Positions 50,051 through 58,490 are shown, numbered from the stretch's first letter. The stretch is 64,000 bases of DNA from Budvicia diplopodorum (GCF_009800925.1 NZ_WOYF01000007.1:118460-182459); one strand, 5' to 3'. Translations and numbers: made by a program. Notes: generated by a model from the sequence alone, not told the origin.

Positions 50051-51334
50051 CTATTTTTCAATACTGCCCTTCATGGTTTGTCGTTGGTAGTGGCTGACAA
50101 AGTGGTCGAGCAATGAATCGGCCTCTAGCTTGCAGCTGCGTTCACCGTTGGGGCGCAGGGCATACTTCACCGGCCAGTTTTGTTGGTTAAACTCAACCTG
50201 CTCTTGAGTGCGTGGCAAAATGAAACGCTGAGTTTCCCAATAGCGCACGCCGAGAGTAGAGGTTTGAATGAATATCGCATCGCATATTTCAGATAAATTT
50301 TCAGGCAGGCAGATAGCTTCTAGCCTCACTACCCAGCGCTGTTTTTTGCCCTGTAACGTTTGGCTGGTAAGGTCGATTAGGCCGCCTAATGCACGCAGTT
50401 TTTGTTGGGCAATCGCCAGCAGTTCTGGCGTCATATCATCAATGTCGCACTGAATCACGCAGACCGTCTGGCTCAAGTAGTTATTATTGGGTTTATCACT
50501 TGGCGCAAGAGGGCGTTCAGCTGTGAACGGGCAGAGCCGCAATACGTTGGCTCGCTGTTTCAAGCGTTTGTTACCAAAACCATAGCCAGCACGTTCGGCG
50601 TGGCCGCCGATGGGGCGTTGAAACTGTTTTAGCCATACCAGAATGGCGGCACCGGTGGGCGTGACTCTCTCGCCGCTTTCTCCGTCATCATGCCAGTTAA
50701 AACCTTCGAGTAGCTTTAGCGTTGCGGGGGCCGGAACCGGTATCTCACCGTGCTCGCAGCGTACCGTTCCTCCGCCCCAAGGCAGGGAGGAAAACGACCA
50801 GCTTTTAGCGCCACAGTGGATAATCAGAAATGCGGCGCTGATGATATCGGCCAACGCATCCAGTGCGCCGACTTCATGCAAATGAATCTGCGATAGCTCA
50901 ACCTGATGGACTTGGCTTTCAGCCTGAGCCAGCAGGGTATAAATCTCGATAGCGCACTGCCGTACGTCGTCGGCAAGCGGTGCGTGTTCTAGGGTATGGA
51001 TAATTTTTTGCCAACTGTTGTGCTGGTGCTGGCTGGCCGCGGGCGTTAATACACAGGCGTGCTGTTGATGACTGTGGAAAACAAAGTGGGTGGTGTCTTT
51101 AACGTTTTTTCCTTTGAGCCGAACCTGAAAACGCTTCCCGTTCAGCCCTTTATCCTGTGCCGGTTCCAGTTCAATATCTAACGATGAGCTTAACGCTAGC
51201 TGATTAAGCTGGTTAAACAACGGCGTAGACAGTTCGGGGAAGGTATCAAGCATGGCGGCACAAAACATGTCTCCGGCAATACCGCCGACCGCGTCAAGGT
51301 GTATATGCATAGGGTCTCTGGGCTGTTTTTTCAT
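50051..51334 (-). CDS. larC: LarC, nickel insertion enzyme (single continuous ORF)
   Basis: CTP-dependent cyclometallase that inserts nickel to finish the NPN cofactor. The 427-residue protein has the N-terminal MHIHLDAVGGIAGDMFCAAMLD, LSQIHLHEVGALDALADIISAAF, WGGGTVRCEHGEIPVPAPATL, RVTPTGAAIL, CDIDDMTPELLAIA and TSTLGVRYWETQRFILPR. In Lactiplantibacillus larC is split and joined by a frameshift; here it is one frame. A His-rich stretch (HSHQQHACVLTPAASQHQHN) may help bind nickel. Start 51334 has AAGGTCG upstream; Met9 is an alternative without a ribosome site. Confidence 0.93.
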   Translation of the reverse strand: MKKQPRDPMHIHLDAVGGIAGDMFCAAMLDTFPELSTPLFNQLNQLALSSSLDIELEPAQDKGLNGKRFQVRLKGKNVKDTTHFVFHSHQQHACVLTPAASQHQHNSWQKIIHTLEHAPLADDVRQCAIEIYTLLAQAESQVHQVELSQIHLHEVGALDALADIISAAFLIIHCGAKSWSFSSLPWGGGTVRCEHGEIPVPAPATLKLLEGFNWHDDGESGERVTPTGAAILVWLKQFQRPIGGHAERAGYGFGNKRLKQRANVLRLCPFTAERPLAPSDKPNNNYLSQTVCVIQCDIDDMTPELLAIAQQKLRALGGLIDLTSQTLQGKKQRWVVRLEAICLPENLSEICDAIFIQTSTLGVRYWETQRFILPRTQEQVEFNQQNWPVKYALRPNGERSCKLEADSLLDHFVSHYQRQTMKGSIEK

Positions 51335-51356
51335 TTATCGACCTTGATCAGAATAG

Positions 51357-51389
51357 CCGGTTATTAGGCCCGAAAGGGGTAATAACCGG
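51357..51389 (-). other. Strong hairpin between the MFS gene and larC
   Basis: CCGGTTATTA and TAATAACCGG form a perfect 10-bp stem around GGCCCGAAAGGGG, which can itself pair. It sits in the 73-bp gap upstream of larC. No T tract follows in the direction of transcription, so an RNA-processing or stability element that sets expression of transporter versus cofactor genes is more likely than a full terminator. Confidence 0.6.
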
Positions 51390-51407
51390 CCCTGTTTCTT
51401 GTCGTTA

Positions 51408-52664
51408 TTACTTCTGCTTTCTTAGCGCCATAATGGCTATCGAACCAATACAGGCGACGGAACCAATGGCAACCAGTCCGGCGGCTGGGCTATTAAACAC
51501 GGTTTCTGCATGAACGCGGATAATTGGGGCCGCGAAGCTGAAGAAAGCGCCGAACATATTGATAAAGCCTATACTAACGGCCAGTGCGCTACCAGAAAGA
51601 ATACTGGTCGGGATAGCCCAGAATATTGGCTGACAGGCAAAGAACGCGGTTGCGCTTAAGCATAGTGCAATGATAGCGCCATACGGGCCTGCAACGGAAG
51701 AGCTCATAATTGCGATACCGCCGACGAATAGGGTTGCGGCTGCAATTTTGCGTCTTTCCTGAGTGCGGTCTGAATAACGAGGAATAAAGAACGTTCCGAA
51801 CAGCGCGCAAATCCACGGAATAGCGGTAACAACGGAGGTCATGAAGTTAACTGAACTGCCCATAATCGAGGCAACTTGGGTCGGTAAAAAGAAGATCAGA
51901 CCATACACGCCGCACTGGATTGTTCCGTAAATCAGGGCCAAATGCCATATTCTAGGGTTTTTCAGCGCTTCAATAATGCTGGAGGCTTCCTTTTTGCTCT
52001 CTTCGGTTCTGAGCTGATTTATCAGCACCGTCTTTTCTTCCGCAGACAGGAAGCGGGCAGAGGTTGGCGCATCGTCTAAGTAGTAGAATGTCCACAGACC
52101 GGCGGCAAACGCCAGCCCACCTTCAATAATGAACATCCAGAACCATCCCGGATGACCAAGCAGGCCGTGCAGTTCAAGCAGCGCACCGGATAACGGGGAA
52201 CCAAAGGCCATGGCTAAGGGGGCACCCATATAGAACAGGCCCATAACGCTGGCGCGGTTAGACTGCGGGAACCATTGGGAGGTCAGGTAGATCATACCAG
52301 GGAAGAAGCCGGCTTCGGCAATACCCAGTAATACGCGTACGGTAAGGAATTTTGCTTCGCTATCGGCATAGCCCATCGCCATTGAAAGCGCACCCCAGGC
52401 TAGGGTGGTGACACCGATCCAGCGTTTAGCGCCAAACTTTCTTAAACATAGGTTTGCCGGTGCGCCTAAAAAGGCGTAAACCACGAAAAACAGTCCAGCA
52501 CCCAGAGCATAGGCTTCGTTACTTAGGCCGATGTCTAGCTGATAGGTTTGTTTGGCAAAACCGATATTTGATCGATCCAAAAAGGCTAATATATATAACA
52601 TCAGCATAAATGGTATTAGTCGCCATTTAGTTTTATTAACGATCGACGGTAAAGATATAGACAT
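51408..52664 (-). CDS. MFS transporter, anion:cation symporter family (sugar-acid type)
   Basis: A 418-residue major-facilitator protein with about 12 hydrophobic segments. MLYILAFLDRSNIGFAKQ in the first helix/loop, RVLLGIAEAGFFPGMIYLTSQWFPQSNRASVMGLFYMGAPLAMAFGSPLSGALL, and the central cytosolic loop starting FYYLDDAPTSARFLSAEEK are typical of the anion:cation symporter (ACS) branch that imports hexuronates, galactarate, tartrate and similar hydroxy acids by proton symport. Context (dehydratase, LarA homologue, aldolase) agrees with import of an aldonate or aldarate. The exact substrate cannot be read from sequence. Confidence 0.9.
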   Translation of the reverse strand: MSISLPSIVNKTKWRLIPFMLMLYILAFLDRSNIGFAKQTYQLDIGLSNEAYALGAGLFFVVYAFLGAPANLCLRKFGAKRWIGVTTLAWGALSMAMGYADSEAKFLTVRVLLGIAEAGFFPGMIYLTSQWFPQSNRASVMGLFYMGAPLAMAFGSPLSGALLELHGLLGHPGWFWMFIIEGGLAFAAGLWTFYYLDDAPTSARFLSAEEKTVLINQLRTEESKKEASSIIEALKNPRIWHLALIYGTIQCGVYGLIFFLPTQVASIMGSSVNFMTSVVTAIPWICALFGTFFIPRYSDRTQERRKIAAATLFVGGIAIMSSSVAGPYGAIIALCLSATAFFACQPIFWAIPTSILSGSALAVSIGFINMFGAFFSFAAPIIRVHAETVFNSPAAGLVAIGSVACIGSIAIMALRKQK

Positions 52665-52781
52665 AGTATGTCCTTATAAAATTATGTAGTTATATGTTGT
52701 TAGGATTAAATAAACCGAATTCTTATTTTTAGTTACCGATAAAAGCGTTTAATTACATTGTTTTGTTAGTTTTACTTGCCA

Positions 52782-52925
52782 ATAGACTATCGGAATACGG
52801 TCACTTTCAGGCGGCCGAGAGCCAGCACGTTAAATGCTACGGGCTCAGGGCCAAGCCTTTCTACCGGCCGTTATGGAGTGCGAGGACATAGCCTGTCACG
52901 CTTTCCCTCCGATTGACTATTTTTA
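52782..52925. other. Candidate structured RNA element between the larA-like and MFS genes
   Basis: ATAGACTATCGG (52782-52793) pairs with CCGATTGACTAT (52909-52920) at 10 of 12 positions, enclosing a long internal hairpin at 52809-52858 (AGGC-GGCC-GAGCC paired with GGCTC-GGGCC-GCCT around an AGCA/TGCT tip) and a small GACA-TAGCC-TGTC hairpin near 52885. A TTTTT run follows the closing stem on the plus strand. It could be a riboswitch-like leader of the MFS-larCEB part (minus strand), a small RNA on the plus strand, or a palindromic repeat. It matches no riboswitch class I recognise. The other ~200 bp of the gap show nothing. Confidence 0.45.
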
Positions 52926-53018
52926 AGAGCAAGCGTTCAATCGTTAAACTTTGTCATCAGCCTAAATAAACGGTTTATTATTGGTTTTTTAATTCTTATC
53001 ATTATTACGTATTAATTA

Positions 53019-54314
53019 TTACCATTGACCTATATCAGTAAAGTTATCCTGTTGGTCAAAAATAAATTGAGTCGGTTCAGTTAGTATTTCAATGTTATTA
53101 TTTGCTTTGGCATCCTCCAGCATATTTTCAGAAATATATATTTCACCGACGTGCAAGGTGTTGGCTATTCTGACCATTCGAGCTTCAGTCCGGCCGTCTA
53201 ATATAATGCAGGTTTTAATGGCTACCTGAATGGCTCGTTTATCCGACGACATGATAACCGGGATAAAGCCATCGCGGGCCAGCCGAGACGTAATCACGTT
53301 TGGATAAGTTTCCGGCAGGTCGACCTTGTCATACAGGCGCTGAGTACAGTAATCTGCCCATCCCATACCGGTGGCGTTACCGCCGCTTTGGTGGTGTAGG
53401 TCTAATACGGTTATGCGGTCAGGCCTGATGGTCGCGATAGGTTCAACGAAAGGCGTAGGAGCCCGTCCCATCACGTGTCCGTCCATACCGCCGCCGGAAT
53501 AGATCTTGCCCATGAGATCGATAACCGCAATATCTACGTTATCAAACATGATCTTAGGAAAGTAAGTTTTTGACTCCGCCAGCAGGGCAGTTTCGCGCTC
53601 TTCTAAGCGGTCAGCGGCAATAGCTTCAATCTTAACGACTTGGTCATAGGCATTTTCAACCGTACCCACGCCGAATAAGAACGGAGCTTTTTTCACCTTA
53701 ATTCTGGCCATATCGACAATGTTTTTTGCCATATTGCCAAAGCCATGGGTATGGCAAGAATCGGCACCGTCCTGTTTACCAAAACCGATGGTAATCATTT
53801 TGATAATGCCGCTTTCTATCGGTGCGGTGAAGGCGTTGTGCGCTTTGATGCGGTTAATGGCAATAATGCCGTCAGCCTGCATGGCATTCTTATCCATTAA
53901 GATCGGCAGGCCGTTATCCAGTTCGCCGAGCTTGACCGTTTCCATCGATGAGCGAATTTCACAGCCCAGCGTTTCTTCGGTCATGCCGAGGTTTTCCAGC
54001 ACGTGTCGCTGTCCCTCAGCCGTGGCTCCGCCGTGGCTACCCATTGCCGGAACGGCAAAAGGCTTAGCGCCGAGGGCTTTTAGTTCTGTAATGACTGCTC
54101 GGGCTATTCTGGGGATTTGCGCAATTCCGCGGCTGCCAACGCCAACGGCAATCGTCATGCCAGGTTTAATGGTTTGTCTTATTTCTGGCTTATTTAGCTG
54201 TTCCCTGACGACCGACTCAATATCAGCAATTTCGTCCGGAGAGGCGAAGTGCTGACGAATTTTTATCATATTGGGCAAGGGGACATCTTGTAATAGTTCG
54301 TCAATAAAAGACAT
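53019..54314 (-). CDS. larA: LarA-family nickel-pincer hydroxyacid racemase/epimerase homologue
   Basis: A 431-residue member of the lactate racemase (LarA, DUF2088) superfamily. Eye alignment to the Lactiplantibacillus enzyme places His94 (MGSHGGAT) at His108, Lys172 (IESGIIKMITIG) at Lys184, which covalently holds the NPN cofactor, and His188 (DGADSCHTHGF) at the nickel-ligand His200 with the same 16-residue spacing. The DxTRP substrate motif is replaced by GVGSRG and HRPxT by HGGAT, so this is a divergent clade unlikely to be a simple lactate racemase. Position between a UxaA-type dehydratase and the transporter/cofactor genes suggests C2 epimerisation of a sugar acid. Confidence 0.88.
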   Translation of the reverse strand: MSFIDELLQDVPLPNMIKIRQHFASPDEIADIESVVREQLNKPEIRQTIKPGMTIAVGVGSRGIAQIPRIARAVITELKALGAKPFAVPAMGSHGGATAEGQRHVLENLGMTEETLGCEIRSSMETVKLGELDNGLPILMDKNAMQADGIIAINRIKAHNAFTAPIESGIIKMITIGFGKQDGADSCHTHGFGNMAKNIVDMARIKVKKAPFLFGVGTVENAYDQVVKIEAIAADRLEERETALLAESKTYFPKIMFDNVDIAVIDLMGKIYSGGGMDGHVMGRAPTPFVEPIATIRPDRITVLDLHHQSGGNATGMGWADYCTQRLYDKVDLPETYPNVITSRLARDGFIPVIMSSDKRAIQVAIKTCIILDGRTEARMVRIANTLHVGEIYISENMLEDAKANNNIEILTEPTQFIFDQQDNFTDIGQW

Positions 54315-54363
54315 GGTAATAACTCCTATTCATGCTTATCAAAATAATTAGCTATTCTTTTTG

Positions 54364-54425
54364 TTATTGATGCACCGCTATCTGTTCCTGTCTTACGGCA
54401 TAGATTCATAGCCGTGCATCAATAA
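54364..54425. repeat. Inverted repeat between the dehydratase and larA-like genes
   Basis: TTATTGATGCAC (54364-54375) and GTGCATCAATAA (54414-54425) are perfect 12-bp inverted repeats enclosing 38 bp that contain a smaller imperfect stem (CGGCATAG...CATAGCCG). It lies in the transcribed spacer of the operon. It is either an mRNA hairpin or an intergenic palindrome. Confidence 0.55.
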
Positions 54426-54432
54426 TCAGTAA

Positions 54433-55953
54433 TTACATGATTGAGCCGATATTCCAAGGGACAAATTCCAGACCACCGTAGCCGAATTGCTCACTCTTGG
54501 TTTTCTTGCCCGACGCCATTTCGAGGATCATGGTATATAAACGCTCGCCCGCTTCGGCGATGGTTTCTGTTCCTTCAACCACGTTGCCGCAGTTAATGTC
54601 CATGTCTTCTTCCTGACGCTGCCATAGCGTATTGTTGGTCGCCAGCTTTAAAGACGGAGTTGGCTTACTGCCAAAAGCAGAACCACGTCCGGTGGTGAAG
54701 CACAGCAGATTCGCACCGCCAGCAATTTGCCCGGTTACGGCGATAGGGTCGTATCCCGGGGTATCCATAAATACCAAGCCTTTGGCGGTGACCGGCTCTG
54801 CGTACTCATAAACGTCGACTAGGTTAGAGGTTCCGCCTTTGGCGATCCCGCCCAGCGATTTCTCCAGAACGGTCGTCAGGCCGCCAACTTTATTACCGGC
54901 AGACGGGTTATTGTTCATCTCACTTTTGTTCCGGGCGCAGTAGTCTTCCCACCACTCAATGCGGGCAATCAGCTTTTTACCGACTTCTGGCGTAACCGCA
55001 CGGCGAGTCAGTAAGTGCTCTGCGCCGTAAATTTCAGAGGTTTCTGATAGTATCGCCGTACCGCCTTGCTGAACGATTTTATCCGCCGCATAGCCGAGTA
55101 CCGGGTTGGCTGAAATACCGGAGTAACTGTCAGAACCGCCGCACTCTAAGGCTAGAATGATTTCAGAAACCGGTACTACTTCGCGTTTAACCTGATTCGC
55201 TTCAGCCAGCATACCGTCAATCACGGCAATGCCTTTATTGATGGTTTTCTGGGTTCCGCCGGTTTCCTGAATGGTCATGGTGTGGAGCATTTTGCCTTCA
55301 GTCAGCTTTTCAACCTGAATCAGATCTTTAATTTGGTTAGATTCACAGCCAAGACCAATGATAACGACGCCAGCAAAGTTGACGTGGCGGGCATATCCGC
55401 TCAGCGTGCGGCGCATAACGTCCATGGCTTCACTATCAAAACCAATGGCACAGCCGAAACTTTGGGGCAGGGCAACCACGCCGTCGACGTTAGGATAATT
55501 TTCTAAACCCACTTTTTTATAGTGATCTTCAATGGCGCGGGCAACGGTAGCGCTACAGTTTACCGAGGTCAGAATGCCGATGAAATTGCGGGTTGCTACA
55601 CGCCCGTCGGCACGTTTGATACCCATAAAGGTATCGACTTTTTCCGCCTTAGGCAGCTCAATGGTATCTTCACCGAAGGCATAATCCCGGGCGAAGTCGC
55701 CCATGCTCAGATTATGGGTGTGAATATGGTCACCGGCTTTAATGGCTTGAGAAGCAAAGCCGATAATCTGACCGTAGCGTTTTACCGCATCACCGGCGGC
55801 AATATCGTGCAGGGATATTTTATGACCTTCCGGAATGTCAGACTGAACGGTGACGTTTTCGTTAGGCAGCAGGGTTCCCGCAGCGATCGGAGAACGGGCA
55901 ACCACGACGTCGTCGTTAGGGTTGAGCTTTATTACGGGATAAACATGACTCAT
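54433..55953 (-). CDS. UxaA/GarD-family sugar-acid dehydratase (altronate dehydratase-like)
   Basis: A 506-residue full-length member of the altronate/galactarate dehydratase family. It has an N-terminal SAF domain (about 1-95, DDVVVARSPIAAGTLLPNENVTV...AGDHIHTHN), the central GIKRADGRVATRNFIGILTSVNCSATVARAI, GCAIGFDSEAMDVMRRTL, IIGLGCESNQI and LALECGGSDSYSGISANPVLGYAADKIV, and the C-terminal TGRGSAFGSKPTPSLKLATN with MDINCGNVVEG. Conserved Cys and His residues probably bind the iron of this family. UxaA converts D-altronate to 2-keto-3-deoxygluconate (KDG). The substrate is not fixed by sequence. It follows the aldolase gene by 126 bp. Confidence 0.9.
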   Translation of the reverse strand: MSHVYPVIKLNPNDDVVVARSPIAAGTLLPNENVTVQSDIPEGHKISLHDIAAGDAVKRYGQIIGFASQAIKAGDHIHTHNLSMGDFARDYAFGEDTIELPKAEKVDTFMGIKRADGRVATRNFIGILTSVNCSATVARAIEDHYKKVGLENYPNVDGVVALPQSFGCAIGFDSEAMDVMRRTLSGYARHVNFAGVVIIGLGCESNQIKDLIQVEKLTEGKMLHTMTIQETGGTQKTINKGIAVIDGMLAEANQVKREVVPVSEIILALECGGSDSYSGISANPVLGYAADKIVQQGGTAILSETSEIYGAEHLLTRRAVTPEVGKKLIARIEWWEDYCARNKSEMNNNPSAGNKVGGLTTVLEKSLGGIAKGGTSNLVDVYEYAEPVTAKGLVFMDTPGYDPIAVTGQIAGGANLLCFTTGRGSAFGSKPTPSLKLATNNTLWQRQEEDMDINCGNVVEGTETIAEAGERLYTMILEMASGKKTKSEQFGYGGLEFVPWNIGSIM

Positions 55954-56079
55954 GAAACCTCCTGATAATAATTTTACCCTTGGCCCTGACTTTATTATGG
56001 CATCTGTAGCAGCGGGGTGGGTTTTGCCCGTTTGCTACAGGTGTCAGTGACTTTTGGGTATAACTTGCGATTCTTATTG

Positions 56080-56991
56080 TTATTTTGCGTTAATGCCAAC
56101 GGATTTCAGAATGTCTTTAACCTGAGCAATCTTATCGGCCGAAAGCTTTCTCACCGGCGCAATTACTTCCGTTGAAATATCTAAACCTGACGCTTTAATG
56201 CCTTCTTTAACTACGCCAAAGAACGGCGACTCAAGGGCGTATAGCGACGAAAGCTTCGCCAGAGTACGCTGTAGTTCAAAGGCCTTTTCATAGTCTTTAT
56301 TGACAAACGCTTTGTATATGCCACCGGTAACCTGTGGGGCAATATTGAACGTGGCAGGAATGCCGCCGTGGCCGCCAAGGATTAGGGTGTCCAGCATATA
56401 TTCGTCGTAGCCAGAGAAAATAATAAACTCAGGGCGGAAAGCGTGGACCCGGTTAATTATTTCGCGAGTATGGCTGATATTATCGATAGTATCTTTGATG
56501 CCGATGATATTCGGCACGTCTTTCGCTAAGCGGGTAATAATATCGAGGCCGATATCTTGTCCGGTTAACGCCGGGAAGTTATATAACATCACCGGAACGG
56601 TCAGGCTTTCGCCAATAGTCTTATAGTGGTGATAGAGATATTCACCGTTTAGCATTGCATAATAAGGGTTCACTACCAGTACGGCCGCGGCACCAATTTT
56701 TTGTGCATGAAGCCCGTATTGAATAGTTTCATCGGTACCCGGTGCGGCAATGCCCAGCAGTACTGGTACTCTGCCAGCTACGTGCTGCATGGCAAATTCT
56801 GCGACTTCAAGACGCATTTCATGAGACATATGACAAAATTCACCACCGCTGCCCAAAATCAGCATGCCGTTGGCACCGTTTTCAATCACTCTATCGATCA
56901 GTTTGCCCATACCTACGCGGTCGAGCTTGCCTGAACCATCGACGATAGTCGGAACCGGCGGGAAAATACCTTTAAATTTATCAAGACTCAT
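56080..56991 (-). CDS. DapA/NAL-family class I aldolase (2-keto-3-deoxy sugar-acid type)
   Basis: A 303-residue TIM-barrel aldolase of the dihydrodipicolinate synthase superfamily. Carboxylate-binding GSGGE (47-51), catalytic Tyr137 (YNFPALTG) and Schiff-base Lys166 (IGIKDT) are present. In this setting, cleavage of a 2-keto-3-deoxy sugar acid to pyruvate plus an aldehyde is more likely than lysine biosynthesis; relatives such as YagE act on 2-keto-3-deoxygluconate. The frame opens at 57096, but MSLDKFKGIFPPVPT at 56991 is the family start, with GGAG upstream. A palindromic operator candidate lies 25-50 bp upstream. Confidence 0.88.
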   Translation of the reverse strand: MSLDKFKGIFPPVPTIVDGSGKLDRVGMGKLIDRVIENGANGMLILGSGGEFCHMSHEMRLEVAEFAMQHVAGRVPVLLGIAAPGTDETIQYGLHAQKIGAAAVLVVNPYYAMLNGEYLYHHYKTIGESLTVPVMLYNFPALTGQDIGLDIITRLAKDVPNIIGIKDTIDNISHTREIINRVHAFRPEFIIFSGYDEYMLDTLILGGHGGIPATFNIAPQVTGGIYKAFVNKDYEKAFELQRTLAKLSSLYALESPFFGVVKEGIKASGLDISTEVIAPVRKLSADKIAQVKDILKSVGINAK

Positions 56992-57016
56992 ATTATGCAG
57001 CGCTCCATTTAAAATA

Positions 57017-57042
57017 AGTTCCGTATATGGAACTGTTGTTCT
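57017..57042 (-). promoter_or_regulatory. Palindromic operator candidate upstream of the aldolase gene
   Basis: A perfect 18-bp palindrome AGTTCCGTATATGGAACT (57017-57034) overlaps TGGAACTGTTGTTCT (57028-57042). The latter shares TGGAAC-N3-TGTTCT with the site upstream of the dehydrogenase gene at 58548-58562, so the same regulator probably controls both. IclR- or GntR-type control is a guess; no regulator gene is in the window. Confidence 0.5.
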
Positions 57043-57335
57043 GTGTGTTAATACGCTGCTCTCCATTCTCGGGATAGTCAACTTTTTTTTATGCAAAACG
57101 AGATCGGGTAAATAGAACTGTGATCGGCTTAGTATTTTACCCTGTAAAAATGACAGTTCTGGTGCCGAATTTCAGCGTAAACCGGGTATGCCTGAGTCCG
57201 ATAAAATGATGGAAAAAGGCGTACCGAAATGCGTCAGAATATTCAGCTAATCCCTCAATATAATGTGATGTGCGTTTGGCCCGCGGCGTGACAACCGGCC
57301 TGCCGGTAGAGAGAAGAAAATAGCCAACGGTAAAG

Positions 57336-57361
57336 CGGCCTGTCGTCAATACGGCAGGCCG
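57336..57361 (-). terminator. Hairpin after the dehydrogenase gene
   Basis: CGGCCTG and CAGGCCG pair around a 12-base loop, 29 bp beyond the stop on the minus strand. Only a short CTTT follows. It is a weak terminator or attenuator before the aldolase gene. Confidence 0.5.
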
Positions 57362-57389
57362 TAGGATTGTTTAGAGAATACCGCTAAAA

Positions 57390-58490
57390 TTATGCCATCA
57401 GTTTACGGCGCATACCCTCTGCGTCTGCGGCCCGAAGCGCGGCCAGAACGTTCTCAGGCGTAATTTCAAAAGGCTCGTTGTGGATGGTTTCACCTTCATT
57501 ACAGGATGCCTTAGCCACTTTCATCAGGTCTTCATCGCTGACCTGCTTCAGACCAATATCTTCTAACGTGATAGGTAGCCCGACCTGCTGGCAGAAGGTG
57601 TATACCGTATTGATAATGTCAGGCTCTCTGTCGGTCAGCATTAACATTGCCAGCGTACCGAAGGCAACCTTTTCGCCGTGCCAGTAGCTGTGGGTTTGTG
57701 GCAGAACGGTCAGGCCGTTATGGATGGCATGCGCTGCCGCGAGGCCGCCGCTTTCAAAGCCCAAACCGGAAAGCAGGGTGTTGGCTTCAATTACGTGCTC
57801 AAGGGCCGGCGTTACCTGCTGTTGCTCACAGGCAGATTTAGCCAGAACGCCATATTTTAACAGGGTATCGTAGCAAAGGCGTGCGAGACCAAAGGCAGAC
57901 ATCGGGCCCGGGCGAGAGGTCATGTTTCCCGCCATCTTAATTCTGCAATCTTCGGCTTCAAACCAGGTTGCCAGCGCATCACCAATGCCAGAGACCAGAA
58001 AACGAACCGGAGCCTGAGCAATCACTTTTGAATCGACCAGCACCACGTCAGGGTTGCGTGGGATCATCATGTAGCGTTTAAACTGGCCTTCTTGAGTGTA
58101 AATCACTACCAATGAGCTACAGGGAGCATCGGTCGACGCCAGAGTAGGAACAATGGCTATGGGAAGCTTAAGCCCTGCGCCGGTAGCTTTAGCGGTATCT
58201 AAGGTTTTTCCTCCGCCCATGCCGACCACGACTTCTGCACCATAGGCTTTAGCCAGCGCTGAAATTCGCCCGATCTCTTCATCGCAACATTCGCTATTAA
58301 ACACCTCGACCTGATAGTCAACTTTGCCGTCGAGTGCTTTAGCAATCTTGTCGCCCAGCGCTTTATTAACAAACGGGTCTTGTAACACTAGCGCTTTCTT
58401 GCCTAGGCGGGATAGCTCTTCGCCTAAGCACAGCTTAATAGCATCAGCACCCTGAACATAGCGGCCGGGAAAAATAGCAGTAGTAATCAT
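57390..58490 (-). CDS. GldA-family iron/zinc glycerol dehydrogenase
   Basis: NAD-dependent polyol dehydrogenase of the iron-containing alcohol dehydrogenase group. The 366-residue protein has the NAD loop GMGGGKTLDTAK (90-101), PTLASTDAPCSSL and metal ligands Asp171, His254 and His271 (GIGDA, AHAIHNG, HGEKVAFG), at the same positions as in E. coli GldA (367 aa). E. coli GldA also reduces small hydroxy-aldehydes and ketones. Here, as first gene of the sugar-acid cluster, it may reduce the aldehyde released by the aldolase, for example glyceraldehyde to glycerol. This role is inferred. Confidence 0.9.
   Translation of the reverse strand: MITTAIFPGRYVQGADAIKLCLGEELSRLGKKALVLQDPFVNKALGDKIAKALDGKVDYQVEVFNSECCDEEIGRISALAKAYGAEVVVGMGGGKTLDTAKATGAGLKLPIAIVPTLASTDAPCSSLVVIYTQEGQFKRYMMIPRNPDVVLVDSKVIAQAPVRFLVSGIGDALATWFEAEDCRIKMAGNMTSRPGPMSAFGLARLCYDTLLKYGVLAKSACEQQQVTPALEHVIEANTLLSGLGFESGGLAAAHAIHNGLTVLPQTHSYWHGEKVAFGTLAMLMLTDREPDIINTVYTFCQQVGLPITLEDIGLKQVSDEDLMKVAKASCNEGETIHNEPFEITPENVLAALRAADAEGMRRKLMA

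Noticed and set aside
50051..51334. Frameshifted larC1/larC2 arrangement as in Lactiplantibacillus
   Set aside because: The gene is one uninterrupted 427-codon frame here.
52782..52925. NiCo or cobalamin riboswitch
   Set aside because: Neither the NiCo four-way junction signature nor a B12 box could be found; left as an unassigned structured element.
56080..56991. Annotation as lysine-biosynthetic DapA
   Set aside because: Same superfamily, but GSGGE replaces the DapA-type GTTGE motif and the operon context is sugar-acid catabolism.
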